64,000 bases of DNA from Diphasiastrum complanatum (taxonomy: Eukaryota; Streptophyta; Lycopodiopsida; Lycopodiales; Lycopodiaceae), in contig CM055109.1 in NCBI GenBank assembly GCA_029204225.1, positions 31,847,870-31,911,869 on the forward strand. The letters are read 5' to 3'. Under the pieces are notes generated by a model, which saw only the letters and a program-made list of their open reading frames with translations, had not been told where the DNA came from and made no database searches. This document shows, piece after piece, positions 32,013 through 44,285 of this stretch (its first letter is position 1; every line of letters starts with the position of its first letter). Both the position numbers and the translations under genes were made by a program.

Positions 32013-32508
32013 GTTAATGCAATGAAGGCATCCCTAGTAATGATGGGCCTACCCTCTTGGAGGATTGGGGCGTCAGTGGTGGGCCTACTCTCTCTCCTCC
32101 AATAAGACGGTAGTGTATTCCTACCCAAAAAAGGTAGTGTCCTTGACAGTCCATGTTGTACCACCAAACCATGCTTTTAGTCGAGAACGTCCCAAAGATT
32201 CAAGTTGTACTTTAGTAGCATCTTGTTGCTAATTGAGTTTTTTTGGGTTCTCTTGAAACACCTTGGCATACTTCCAATCTTCTCTATTTACATGGGAGGC
32301 CTGAGTTGGTTAGCTCTCATTGCATCTCGAATCTTCGATTTGTAGTGACTCATCATCATATTTCTTGTTGAATTCATCTTATTTTTGCCAATCCTAAAAT
32401 ATGTTGTCGTAAAATACCACTTGCATGAGTTATCTCATGCAAGCGATGACTTCGGAACCATGGTCGTCCTCAATTATGCATCTCTCTGCATCTATGGTAC
32501 ATGGTAAG
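32013..32508. other. Non-coding stretch, nothing recognised
   Basis: A short direct repeat (GATGGGCCTACCCTCTTGGAGGATTGGGGCGTCAGTGGTGGGCC-like, near 32040-32100) is the only structure noticed. Confidence 0.4.
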
Positions 32509-32982
32509 TGTTACAGCCATATTCAGCTAAGGACATGGAATAGTCTTAATATGGTAGACCGGCCCTCCAGTATTCAAGATTATTGGTCACGCCTAGATTT
32601 TATTTCACATCGAGGCCTCTTGGTGACTGATGACCCCCAGACACTCTAATTGAGACATATGGAGTAGTGCATGTACGTGTGACTGTTAAGAGATATGCAT
32701 GAAGAACTGTGATCTATTTATAGTTGACTTGCATGGGGATTGCATGGGTTCATGCACAAGATCCTACTCTCTATATGTTGAGGTAGTGAGTTTCCCGTCG
32801 ACGACTTGGTCTAAGTTACTTTATTAAGCTCTTCTCCTCTTGCTATCACATGGCATGGCTTGGGGGCTAGATCCAGGAGGATTCTCCAGGAGGGATCTAG
32901 GATTGGTTGGGTGGTTTTGTTCCACTGTCTCTTTTGCGTTTTCCTATCCTCATCTTAGGGGTTTTCCCTAGTGGTCTTTACA
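32509..32982 (+). repeat. 5' LTR, family D (plus orientation)
   Basis: Begins TGTTACAGCCATATTC and ends GGTCTTTACA, followed by a primer-binding site. It is the reverse complement of 35154-35614 along the whole length, with small differences. Confidence 0.85.
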
Positions 32983-32983
32983 T

Positions 32984-32998
32984 TGGTATCAGAGCCCA
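32984..32998 (+). promoter_or_regulatory. Primer-binding site (initiator Met-tRNA)
   Basis: TGGTATCAGAGCCCA lies one or two bases after the LTR end. Confidence 0.85.
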
Positions 32999-34339
32999 GC
33001 TAAGATGCGGTTTTGGATGGGATGGAGCCAAGTTTTACATCAAATCGGAATTGGAATGCACTTGGATTCACATTTCGGATGAAGTGCTGTTTTTTCAAGA
33101 AAAATTGGGTTTGGATGCACTAATTCATGAGGGAAGCATGCTTTTCAAACTTAGTGGTAGAGTGCTCTTCTCCTTGTTTGATTTTATTGAGATGCTGTGG
33201 ATTAGTGTGTAATTCATTCTTAATTTCTGAAGCCTTGAAAAAGTTTCCGGTTGGAGTAAAATGATCTACATGAGTAGATCCACTTCTTTGTCTTAATCTG
33301 TTTTTTTTGGTTTGAAAAATTTACATGAATCTGGAATGGTTTGGATAGTTTGGATTCAGATTAGTAGCAGAATGTTTGTTGATAGATTGTTGAGAAATCA
33401 ATTTATCCTGAAGGAATAAACTGACTATTGTGGGAAATCTTGAGTTCATGGATTGCATGTGAGGATTTATGGTTTTCAGATTATTCCCCTCGTGTTGCAT
33501 GCAAATTGAAAAAAAAACATTTAGGGGTTATTGTAAATTGCCATTCTTTAAAGCAGTAGATAAAGATTTTGGATTGCGGGTGCATGCAATTTTTGAAACC
33601 CTGTGAAACTTTTCTTAGTTTGTGCTTGCTAACTGTTGAAAGAGTTTAGAAGTGTAAAATCTACGGTAACTCTTTCCCTTGTCTTGGGGACACTGAAGTA
33701 TGGTGGTGAATCTTTGTTAAATGTTTTGAAAGAGATAGAACACCTGTTCAGTTACAAAGGGAAGCGTCTGTGGATTGCTACCCTGCAAGCAAAACTGTAG
33801 AAGAGACGTGTAAACCTGTTATAACAAAGAACTTCTTGTTTGAACATTTTCATTCTCAAGGGGAAGCTTTAGAGGATCACTACCCTGCAAGAGAAAAAGA
33901 GTAGCCTGGTATGTGAGTCGGACAGGGAACTATCTTGAATCCATTTGAGAGCCTCTGCTCGTTATTCCAGTGAGGTGGCAATGCCATCTGTGAATCAGGC
34001 TGGTTTTGGAACCCTGGTTGTGTGGGCTTTACTTGAATCCTCTGTCCGCCCTACTGTAGGATCCTCTCAGAGTTTAATCTGTAAGTGGGGTAGGGCTGAT
34101 GGTAGGATTAGTGGATGCTGCAACAGGATAGCACAATTTGACATGTTGAATGGCTGTAAAAGCTATTTCTGGCCAGGGGAACGTTGCACCTGATTTCGGG
34201 GTGCTGAAATGCGCCATCTAATCTGGATTATGCTCGGATTGGCGGTGTTGATCGCTGATGAAAAGCGAGATGGTGATGAGAGCTTGGGTTCCATCTCTTG
34301 AGGCGCACCAGAGGGTCGAAGGAGGAGCGTTACCCTCTG

Positions 34340-34374
<35 letters not shown>

Positions 34375-35153
34375 TTGAACAGCCTCCCTTTCCTCGATGA
34401 TGGCGGCTGTTGTAAAGGGTTGATCTCCCTTTCCTCTTGCAAAACCTTTTAGGGTTTTTGAATATGGGTCTAGGCTTTTGCCTTGTGCATGGTTTTTTGG
34501 GTGCTTATAGTTGATTTGGTGCATGTTACCTATAGGACATCAGTTTGAGAAATTGCATGAATGTTCAATCAATGCTTTGCATGCCAGTTGACTGAGGTTT
34601 TCGAAGGGCTTGACCTTATGTAACTTTGTAGTTGCTTTCAAAAGTGGATTAACTTGGTAAATTAAGTTACTAGCACTTAGCTAAGGAATTTCAGTTCCTT
34701 GGTGCAAGGATTTCAATGCTATAACCTTAGTTTTTGTTATTTCGTCCCTAGAAGGTAGAAATAATATGGTTTTTTCTTTTCCATGGACGATTTGCATGTC
34801 TTAGACCTTATCAACTTAGCATTAGGCTTTTTAACTTTGGTGTTTTTTCTATAAGCCCAATTTTTGTGGAACTTTGAAACCGTTGTGTTTTTGTCAAGCT
34901 GTAATAATCGGTCTAAATTTTGCTAAACCGATCTCGACAAAATAATGGTAATGGTTTGGTTCTCCAGGAAAGTACCCAGTTAGTGGAATTTTGGGTCCCT
35001 GGTACTGTGCTTTTTATCAATGTAACTCTGGAGTAAGATTACTCCCAGTAAATTGAGTAAAATGGTATTTTTATGATTCTTCCTTTTCGACTTCGGTGTT
35101 GCACCGATAGGCTTATCCTAAATGATTTTGATCTTTAGGATTGGGCAAACTTA
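32999..35153 (+). mobile_element. Internal, apparently non-coding region of family D element
   Basis: About 2.15 kb between two inverted family D LTRs. No gag or pol motif is found on either strand. A CT microsatellite lies at 34344-34371 and a few 60-80-codon frames without domains are present. It may be leader sequence of a non-autonomous element, or a composite of two insertions. Confidence 0.45.
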
Positions 35154-35614
35154 TGTAAAGACCACTAGGGAAAACCCCTAAGATGAGGATAGGAGTAATA
35201 CAACAAAAGAGACTATGGAGCAAAACCACCCGACCAAACCTAGATCCCTCCTGGATCTAGCCCCCAAGCCATGTCATGTGATAGCAAGAGGAGAAGAGCT
35301 CAACTGATAACCTAGACCAAGTCGTCGACGGGATAATATCTACTTCAATATATAGAGAGTAGGATTCTGTGCATGAACCCATGCAATCTCCATTCAAGTC
35401 AACTATAGATAAGTCATAGCTCTTCATGCATTCCTCCTGCCTATATCCGTCAAACGTACATGCACTACTCCATATGTCTCAATTAGAGTGTCTAGGTCCT
35501 CTCAAAGTCATTAGTCACAAACAGGCCTCGACGTGGAATTACCAATAATCTTGAACATCGGAGGGCCGGTCTACCATATTAGGACCATGTCCTTAGCTGA
35601 ATATGGCCGTAACA
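35154..35614 (-). repeat. 3' LTR, family D (minus orientation)
   Basis: On the minus strand it begins TGTTACGGCCATATTC and ends GGTCTTTACA. There is no primer-binding site beyond its 3' end, and a purine tract precedes its 5' end, so it was a 3' LTR. It is therefore inverted relative to the LTR at 32509. Confidence 0.85.
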
Positions 35615-35631
35615 TTCTTCCTCCCTTAAAC
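35615..35631 (-). promoter_or_regulatory. Polypurine tract (minus strand)
   Basis: TTTAAGGGAGGAAGAA on the minus strand abuts the LTR start, as expected for plus-strand priming. Confidence 0.7.
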
Positions 35632-35835
35632 ACCATAATCAATGTGAGACACCAATCTTGGTTTTGGAAGCAATTTTGAGTGATTCTCTCCATTTGTCTA
35701 CATTTGTTTTGATTGGTTTGAGATTCTATCAATGTGTACTTGATTTTCAGGTTGGAGTCCGTACTCAGACAGTGTTTCACACGTGTGAAACCAGAAAGTA
35801 CACCTACCTTCAATTAATGATTGTTTTTGTTGTAT
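35632..35835 (+). repeat. Fragment of family A LTR
   Basis: Matches 43958-44150 of the family A LTR, including GGTTTTGGAAGCAATTTTGA, GGAGTCCGTACTCAGACAG and the palindrome TTTCACACGTGTGAAA. It starts exactly where the family D polypurine tract ends. Confidence 0.85.
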
Positions 35836-35849
35836 GAAACGAAGCACAG

Positions 35850-38170
35850 GTTCAAAAAAAAAATAGATTGCACTGGTTTCTGTCTTTTCCAATGTTTGTA
35901 GATTTTTTTGTTGAATGTAATATTCGTAGAATAGGGACAATGTTTATTTGTAGTGATTTAACAGACGATATGTTATCAAGCCTCCTTGATGAAGCATGTC
36001 CTTGGGCATCAATGTCACCCTCTTGGCATATATCGAGCACATGATCGAATCCTCAAACATTTTTGTGCTTCTGGTAGAATACTCGGTAGTTGGTGACCAT
36101 GTCTTCAGCTAAGTTGCCGGTATCGACGCCTGTGAGCTTGGGCCAAAATATTCTATTCTTGACCTTGGTGGCAAAAAATGGTTCTCGCCTCGCTACTGGA
36201 CAGTAATAAGGATTTGTGCGCATGTAGAAGGGAGCTTCGATATACTATGCCATTGAGGTCCTACTTTGTAGGAAGAGTTGATGACGCTAGAGAGGTTGTG
36301 GATCCAGGAGTTTGACTGCTTCTTTATGTGTTTGACTCTGGTCCAAATCTGGCAGTATGTAGCCACCTCACTCTTTTGTTGTTGGATATTTCTTGGCAAA
36401 CTTTTGAGAGGCGCGCAACTCCTTGCTTGGTTCTATGGGCGTGATTTTGTGCCGGATGGTTGGTGCTTCAAAGGCAATATCATGTTGAATTTGGGGGTCA
36501 GGTTCAGGAGAGAGAGGAGGCGAGGGGTTAGCTTCAGCAATTCTTTGAGACTCGGGAGAAAATTGTCGTGGAATAAATGGGGGGTTAGTGGTGTCGAGAG
36601 GGTTAGAAGCGGTGGAAGGAAAAAGATAATGTTGGGAGCCGGTACCCCCAGAGCCTGATGGATTGGTTGGTGTTTGAGCTCCTTGCCCCAGGGGTTGGCC
36701 TTGAAATGAGGAGCCTTGAGTAGCAGGAGGAGGCTGTTGGAATCCTACTCCATCTCCACGATCTGGTCCATCAAAGTGGTTCCTTGAATCGTGGAATTGG
36801 GCATGCTCTGCATGAACAGACGGTGTCGATTGGACAACTGTCTTTAAGCATTCTTCCAGGGTGGCAACGTGCTGGTTCAGGGCCTCAATGGAAGCAAGGT
36901 ATGATTGTTGTAATGTGCTGTTTCATCGTGGCTTTCAACTTTTGGGCCAACGTTTGATAGGCCACCACTGGAATGGCAGTTCCGTCAGGAATAGCTGGTG
37001 GTGCGAAGTCGTTAAAGTCCAACAATTCCAACTGTTTCTTCATAGCGGAACGTGCTGCTTGTGCATCTGCTATAGCCTCATCCCTTTCGGCTTTGAGATT
37101 ATCGATGGTATGTTGCATGTTGGATACCTTCAGTTGGAGCTGGTTCTGGAGGTGGAGTAGCATCTGTTGTTGTTGCTGATTATAATTGGTGAGGTTCTGA
37201 ATCTACAGCTGCTGTTGTTTTTTTCCCTCCTCCAGCCTTGCCTTTCCTTTTTGAAGGTCCGCCATAGCACCATCGTCGAATTGTCGCATAGTACATTGTT
37301 CCCCTAGGTGCCGAATTGATTGTATTGGAGCTCATTCACCAACCATACCGCTTTTTGGACTGCAAGGGGTAACTGCTTCCAAGGACCAATGTCAGGGAGG
37401 GTGCGTGTATAGTTAGGATATGACATTGGGTTAAAGGGTAGAAAATCAGGAGCAGGGTTAGATGGAGATGTATGAAAGACAGGTGGAGGTGATTGAGGAT
37501 TGATGGGTGAAAGAGGTGGGGAGATACTATGTGGCAGAGATGTGTGGATTGGGTTAGTGGTGATGGCGATTGATGGAAGTGCAGTTACTAATTGTAATGC
37601 AAAATCATCTACGTTGATTTTGGAGTCAAGTAGTGTGGAGATTTGTACAGGTGAGGGCTTTTGTGGAATTGTGGAAGTGAAGCCCGTGTTGAGAGTTAGT
37701 GATGGTGTAGAGGTGGCAGTAAATGGTGCAGGTGGTGGTGGGAGTGTGAGAGCAAGTGAGGGAGATGGGGTTATGGAGGTTGCCTGTGTGGACAGAACCA
37801 TGCCCATAAGATCAGAACTAGAAGTGCCTGCCGCCACTGAGTTGCCTGCTGCTGCCGCTACTGCTTGCCTGCATTGTTGGGCCTGGTGGAGTAAGGCCGC
37901 CTGTTGCTCTAAGACCTCCTTTGGGACCTGAGAGGGTTTAAGGCTCCCTCCGGATTTAGCATATTAAGCCCCGATGTCGCTGGATAGAATGTCGTGAGGG
38001 ACATCAGCTTTTGTGCTGATCGCCTTCCCTTTCTGCTTCTTAGTAGGTGGGGCTGGTGAGATTGGTTCTGTTGTCGGTTGGAGGGTGGCTTGCTTTTCTG
38101 TGCTTGGATAGAGATCATCCAGCTCCTTGATGGCAGCAGCCGCCCTAGACCCCAATTGTTTGGTGACCAA
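35850..38170 (-). pseudogene. Gypsy-type gag: Pro-rich N-terminus, coiled coil, C-terminal part
   Basis: From right to left on the minus strand: a Lys/Ala start (KQLGSRAAAAIKELDDLYPS, 38150), a Pro/Ser/Thr-rich region (37304-37837, for example LALTLPPPPAPF and SPPLSPINPQSPPP), a Gln-rich coiled coil (36885-37163, LQNQLQLKVSNMQHTIDNLK) and a disordered Pro/Gln segment (36400-36880). The frame then decays to about 35850. The order fits the N-terminal half of a plant Gypsy gag. No zinc knuckle or pol is attached. The 5' end is cut by a family B LTR at 38171. Confidence 0.55.
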
Positions 38171-38827
38171 TGTGAGAGATTTCAATTAGTTTAGTCTAGT
38201 TTAGTCATATTTTGGTAAATTGTCAATAAGAGGCCAAAACTCATTTTAGACTTAGAGATAAACTTTTTGAAGTTATATTAGTTTAAAATACATTCAATAA
38301 ACACTTTTTGAAAGTGTGGGAAAGTTGGTAGTCAAGTTTGAGAGAGATTCAGATTTGAACTTGGGTACATTGAATCTAGACCCAAAAATAGTAGGGTTTA
38401 CATTTTGGAGGGAAATCCAAGTGGCCAAGTAGGGTTTTGGACACTCTATAAAAGGATGTAACTCGTGGAGAGACACATCTTCTCTCTTCTCTCTCTCATT
38501 TCATCATTATACATGGTTCACTTTGGGTTCTACTACTCATTGGTGCACTATCTTGGTGTTATCTTGCAATCTTGTCTGAAGAATGCTCATATTTTGTTAT
38601 TTTCGGTTCCACACGTGTGAAATATAGTAGGGTACTGTAATTGTATGGACAACAAACATACTTTATGTTTTGGTTCATGTTTGATCAGTAGTATCTCTTA
38701 GAGTTTGCATCTCATTTTGTATGTAGATGCTGATTTTTCTACATTGGCAGGATTGTTGGTTTGTTCCTTATTGTAACCAAAGATCAGGGATATGGATTGG
38801 ATCTTGAATGATATGAAATCATTCACA
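38171..38827 (+). repeat. 5' LTR, family B (copy 2)
   Basis: Begins TGTGAGAGATTTCAATTAG and ends ATTCACA before a primer-binding-site-like TGGTATCAAAGCT (38828-38840). It is similar over its whole length to 19711-20341, with TATAAAAGGATG near 38448 and CCACACGTGTGAAA at 38610. Confidence 0.85.
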
Positions 38828-39427
38828 TGGTATCAAAGCTCTTGTGTTTCAGGTTATGAAAGGATCAGCCATCTTTATCAAGGATTCGGAGGAGTTACCA
38901 ATGCTAGAGCATGTTAGATTGATTTCTACTAAAAAATCAGCATTTTTGCATGTGTAGAATTAATCTTTTCTAGGTCAAAACTCAATATAGGGTTATACAC
39001 TTGATAAATTTTGTTTTCACACTTGGCTTACTATATTTAGATGATTTTTGGTGTATTAGTAAGGTCTCATTGGAGGCTACAAGAAGATATATCAAGTTTC
39101 TAGAAATTACATGTAGAATTTGAGATATTCAATTTTTTGTGATTTTGTCAAAACCCTAGTTTTGATTGGATCTCTAGATAGTGAGGTTACTGAACTTCAT
39201 TTGAATGTGTTTCAATCTTAGGAAGTGGCAAGAATCATTAGATTGAGGATAGATCATAGGTTGATCAAGATTTTGCTATTCTATGTGTTGATTTTCTAGT
39301 TAGAGTGCTAGAAGAGATTTGAGAGGTTCCGTATCTTTGTGATTTCTTCTTGAGTTCATTTGTTGACATTCAAGAGAGTGCTTTGTGCATTGGAACGGGT
39401 TGAAAGAAGAATATCAGGTCACTTCAA

Positions 39428-40255
39428 CATGGCTACAAGTGGTGGATTCATGTTGGAAGGCAATGACAGGTTTACCTCAATCAACTATTCTACTTGGAAG
39501 GTGAGGATGGAGTCCTTATTGGAGATGAATGAGTTGATGGAGATTGTTGCAGGTGTGGAGGAGAGGCCTCAAGCACCTCAAGATCAAGTGAGGCATGACA
39601 AGAGAGCTAAAAGAGCTCTACACATGATTAAGATGAATGTTACCAATGAACTTCTCAAGGAGATTGGTAAGTGCATATCATCTTTGGAGGCTTGGTAAGC
39701 TTTGAAGAAGCTTTATGAATCCAAGTCTACATCAAGAGTTCTTACTCTTAGGAGGCAAATCTTTCAAAGTTTGCAAAAGAAAGAAGAGAGTACTCATGCT
39801 TTTGTTTTGAGGGTTAAAGCATCCAATGATGAGTTAGCATGTATTGATGAAAGCATTAAGGAGGTAGAACTTGTTTAAGTTATACTTAATGTCTTGTTGG
39901 ATGATCATGCTAATATTTTTCAAAGTTTTGCTATTCAAAAGACTTTGCAAAGTATTGTGGATTTGCAAGACATCTTGGTGAATGAGGAGTATAGGCTTCA
40001 ATCAAGAGGAGGTGGATCTATATCGACATCTCAATATAAAGAGGAGGCTATGTTCATCAAAGGCAAGTTCAAGGGCAAAGGCAAAGGCAAGTGGTCTAAA
40101 GGGCAAGATCAAGGTGAGACTTCCTCTTTTGGCAAAAAGAAAGATAAGTCTAAGTTGAAATGCTTTTATTGTGGAATCAAAGGGCATTTTGCAAATGAAT
40201 GTTTGAGAAAACAAAGAGATGAAGGTAGCAAGCAAATCAACTTTACTACTAATGA
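39428..40255 (+). pseudogene. Copia gag, family B, with two stop codons
   Basis: Starts MATSGGFMLEGNDRFTSIN and follows the gag of the intact element residue by residue through VLTLRRQIFQSLQKK, a Lys/Gly-rich linker and the zinc knuckle CFYCGIKGHFANEC (near 40160-40205). In-frame stops lie at 39696-39698 (after SLEAW) and about 39877-39879. Similarity ends at about 40255 before the protease. Confidence 0.9.
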
Positions 40256-41364
40256 TCGTATGCAATATGGAGTGCCTCCAAGGTAGTGATATTCCACCTC
40301 ACTACATAGGACAGATGAGTAATCATATCTTGCGTGAACTCCCTCGTAGCTCGATAGAAGGTTGCTTTCGGGATTAGAAGCTTGGTGCTCCTTTGCAATG
40401 CCCTGGTGTCCCTCGACCATGGACGTCGAGGTCTTCCGCATCTTTGCAGACATACGGGTTCAGAAGTCTATGGACGGACTGGTTCAACGAAGCTAATAAG
40501 CCTAGTAGCATTTGCCATCGAGGCCGGATATCTCTACCACGCGAGAGAGTGTTACTACGACGATGAATGAAAGACTCATTCACGTGATGGCGATACTGGG
40601 AGGTACATATGGATATCTCTACGACACGAGGATAGCGGTACAGAAGAAAAGCAAGACAGATTCTCTCGCATGATGACGATGCTGGAAACTGGGAGGCTGA
40701 TATCGCTACGATGCGAGAGAATAACAGAGTAAGACGGGGGGGGAAAGGTTCTCGTAGGGTGATTGCGATATCGAGTCAGCAAGTCCTATGGGAGCATTCC
40801 AAGAAGAAAGCAAATTGAACGAAAACCTCTAAAATCGTGGGAAATGGACTTATATAGCAAAAAATAGTTCACGTGTGAAAACTTGCGACACGTGGCCCAA
40901 TCAGTAACTGACATGTGAAACTACACGTTTGGATCCACATGTGTGAAACTGCACGTTTGGAACCGCACCTGTGGGATTACACGTGTGGACACATGGTCAA
41001 ATGGTACAGTGATGTGTATCTTTGCACGCATAAGCTCGCATGTGTGCACGCGACTGAATGGCAAATTGACATGCATTCTAGCATGTGTGGTCTCGCATGG
41101 GTGGCCGATTACATTACGCATGAGAGATCTAATTCGTTGTTGGATAGATGCGTGTAGGGATTGGATTTTACTGGTTTTAGCTATATAAATGTTGTTGGAT
41201 CAGCTAGAAACTTTTGCTTAGTTATCAATTTTCAATCCTCGTAGCTCTTGTTTGTGTCCACACTTCACCAATATCGCCATCACATGAGGACTGGCTGATT
41301 TTCTTGTAGCTTCCGTCCATCTCGCGTCGTAGCGATACTCGAGGCTACGTTTTATACTTTAGAC
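40256..41364. repeat. Repeat-rich non-coding region
   Basis: 40500-40790 holds three diverged copies of a roughly 100-bp unit with TATCTCTACGACACGAG and GATGACGATGCTGG-like words. 40868-41060 holds a cluster of ACACGTGTGAAAC / ACATGTGTGAAACTGCACG motifs spaced about 25-30 bp apart. A further related piece (TCGCGTCGTAGCGATACTCG) occurs near 41325. It may be an LTR or leader of the gag-like frame starting at 41365. Confidence 0.5.
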
Positions 41365-41530
41365 ATGGCCACCTCATCTTCTAATACTTTTGATTCTGAC
41401 TTGCTCACCTTCCTCGTTAAATCCGGGGTTGGTAATTACATAGGTCACTACAAGACATATTTCAATATGTCTTTTGATATCGAGAGATTTGAATCTGAAC
41501 ATAAATCATATTTTTTGGCCTTGTATAAAT
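41365..41530 (+). pseudogene. Short gag-like start, truncated
   Basis: A frame beginning MATSSSNTFDSDLLTFLVKS, with YKTYFNMSFDIERFESEH after it, ends at a stop after about 55 codons. An N-terminal gag start is a guess from its position after a repeat-rich leader; no motif proves it. Confidence 0.25.
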
Positions 41531-41956
41531 AGTATTATAATAGTCTCTAATCCTATTGGATGTGTGATGCAACATCCCTCACTTTTGATTGGACCCTTCC
41601 AACAAATCTCTCTCTTATGATTGGACCCTTTGACTTTTGTCACCACATAGGGTGCATCACCCTAAAATTGACATGTGTAAGCAACCTAACTAGCTTGAGT
41701 TACATCACAATTGAATTTTGGCCTAATCATGACAAAACATGTGGACTTGACCATTTGACCTCTGAAGCTAAAATTGGCCCTATCACCTAGTGACACCAAG
41801 ATGCTTGACTAGCAATCTTTATGACACCCCTAAAGTTAACATTATAAACTAACTCTAGCTATTTAACACATGTGGAAACATGCTCCACACATGTGAAATG
41901 TACTCACAAACATAAAACATAAAATTATCAAGATAGATCTTTGACAATTTTTCACA
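41530..41956 (-). repeat. 3' LTR of a family A-related element (minus strand, partial)
   Basis: On the minus strand TGTGAAAAATTGTCAAAG follows a coding tail ending in CTAGTTTTTGAGGAGGAG. The same arrangement is seen at 53710-53740 of the nested family A element. Palindrome-like ACATTTCACATGTGTGG sits near its start. The far end is not defined. Confidence 0.55.
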
Positions 41957-42600
41957 CTCCTCCTCAAAAACTAGCTTGGTAAGATCAAGGAGTTTGTGAA
42001 ACTTTTTGAGTGCATCCTTTGGTATGCATATGAAGTAAAAAACCAGCAAAAGGATTCATTATATCAGCACCCTCACCATGTCCATGATAAGATTTCCTTA
42101 GTAGAAATCATTTTCCAAAATCTGTGAAGAGCATTCCACCAATTTGCCACTATATCCAAGTGCTTCCTCCATGCTTGTTGATAATGATCTTGGACTTGAA
42201 AGTTGAACTTGCAATAAGATGGTTGCACTATATATAGAGAAATCTGCGGCTTCCATGCCTCATAAATATCACGAAGATCATAGAGATCAAGATTATAAGA
42301 TGAGCAAAAGTGTAGATCTTCAAGATTAAGCATACTAGCTTGACTAGTCCACATGCTATGAACTTTATCCATGATGGATCTAATCTTGAAATCACATGCA
42401 ATCTTGACCTTTTTGAGACTAAACACTTGCTCAAGGATGTAAGTGTCCTGTTTGGATGCTTCACTTAATCTCAAGAGAAGTTTACAAATTGTCTCAAAGC
42501 ATGTATAAACATGATTTTTCAAACTATGAGTATCAAACTCAATCTTGCTCTTACAAAATCCAAGAGCATACTTTTGATAACACAATCTCTTGCTTTAAAA
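41957..42600 (-). pseudogene. Relative of the family A 613-codon ORF
   Basis: The minus-strand frame from about 42585 has CYQKYALGFCKSKIEFDTHS, ICKLLLRLSEASKQDTYI and EQVFSLKKVKIACDF. These closely match the second module of the ORF at 51882-53723 (MYALESCKSKSDLFTHS, CKLFMRVSESSSKDTYL, NEVFSLIGSEIKM). It is followed by a tail and a 3' LTR of related type. The product is unknown. Confidence 0.6.
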
Positions 42601-42922
42601 AAAATTTGGAAACATATCTAAGCCATCCATGACAAGTAATATGTCCACATAAATAGGCATTATTCAAAACTAGAATTGCCTTTCTTGAACTTTGAGATGT
42701 AGAAATCTCAATAAAGCAACAGGACAAATTTTTTTTAGGGTTTCAAATTTTCACATATTATATAAAGTTTAGAAGTGCCAGGTGCTAAACTTGCAAAACC
42801 AACACAAATTTTGGTTACCTCACGTTGTGGAATTACTGGCTGGGTAAAGTAGTAATTATACTACTGGTCAGATTTATGGTTGGTCAACTCTTCCGACCTT
42901 AGAGCCGGGATGAACTCCTACG

Positions 42923-43454
42923 TCAAAACTTATGTTTTGCTCTTGGCTTCCATTCCCAATCATCTTCAAGTCGAGTGTTAGCATCCAACCCTTCAGTCAA
43001 ATTATGGTCTTTCGATATCACAGAATGGACTTGATGTCTCTGACAATGGAAATAATCCACTCCTACTTTCACATTTGGTCCCAAGCTTGACTCCACTAGA
43101 AACTGATCGTTTCTAGATTGGTTGTGGCTATTATAGAGTGTGGATATACGAGTATCAATCAGAGCATTTTCGTATTTGGATGCAATTCCAATTGCATGAT
43201 CCAAACTAGTCGGATGCTTCTGTCTCACATGGACTTACATCTATGTGTGCAATCCAGTTATGAAGCAATCTAATATCAATTCAATTGGAAGCACATAAAT
43301 AGATATGTGCTTTTGCACAAACCAATTAAATCTATGAGAATATCTTCCCATAGACTTATCTTCACATTGTCTAATAGTTACCAAATGGTAACAAGCAACT
43401 TTTATATTCATTGTGGGTGAAAACTCATCCAAGAATGCTTTTACCAAGGTATCT
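42923..43454 (-). pseudogene. Gypsy gag, 3' portion (interrupted by nested insertion)
   Basis: On the minus strand, the Retrotrans_gag domain (FLDEFSPTMNIKVACYHLV, then EDKSMGRYSHRFN) and the following segment (HPTSLDHAIGIASKYENAL) are readable, with two stops near 43235. Its upstream half lies at 54576-55476; removal of the insertion between them joins the halves in frame. Zinc knuckle, protease and RT are not seen beyond 42923. Confidence 0.8.
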
Positions 43455-44285
43455 TGTGAAAAATGCAAAAATAAGCTTGGTAGAGGCCAAAAATCATGTA
43501 TATAGGATGATTACACATGTGTGGAGCCTGTTCCCACATGTGAAAATAGTGTACTTGTCATGTACCATAATCATATAGGTTGTACATATGATTTAATTCA
43601 AGTTCTAGTGGCTAAAAAGGCCAAAAACTAGTTTTCTAGACATATGACACATGGCATCAATCTATTGATTGCATGAGCCACATCCTTTGGTTAGGTGTCA
43701 TATCACATGTATAGAGGACAGCTCACATGTGTGGAATAGGCTGAAGTAGGCAAATTTTGACTTCTAGAAGATTTCCAAGTAGATCTCCATATAGAAGGAA
43801 AATGGACCAAAAGTGCTCAAAATAGAAGGTTTTGTCCAAGTGTCAGTTTTGCATGATGAATCATCATATGACAAAGCACCTTCGCACATGTGGGATCAGA
43901 GGGATGATCAGTAACACGAGCTCTCACTTATTGTATATAGAACCACATTTGGCCATAATCAATGTGAGACACCAATCTTGGTTTTGGAAGCAATTTTGAG
44001 CGATTCTCTCCATTTGTCTACATTTGTTTTGATTGTTTTGAGGTTCTATCAATGTGTATTTGATTTTCAGGTTGGAGTCCGTACTCAGACAGTGTTTCAC
44101 ACGTGTGAAACCATAAAGTACACTTACCTTCAATTAATGATTGTTCTTGTTAGGATTTTGTGTCTAGAATTGATCTAGATTGATCTTAATCTGAAGTAGA
44201 TTGATAGATCAAGTAATCTGACAACCAATCCCTCTTGAGGATCAAATTAGGATCCACTCTTGGTCCTTTTTGTACTTTTTGCACA
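43455..44285 (+). repeat. 5' LTR, family A (nested copy)
   Basis: Starts TGTGAAAAATGC and ends TTTTTGCACA. Carries GTTTCACACGTGTGAAAC at 44094-44111. Confidence 0.9.

Noticed and set aside
36278-36658. 126-codon plus-strand frame
   Set aside because: Antisense to a Pro/Gln-rich gag region on the minus strand; the composition follows from that.
40868-41060. Possible CRISPR or origin-type iterons
   Set aside because: The repeats are imperfect G-box-like motifs of the kind found in the neighbouring LTRs; nothing else supports a replicon.
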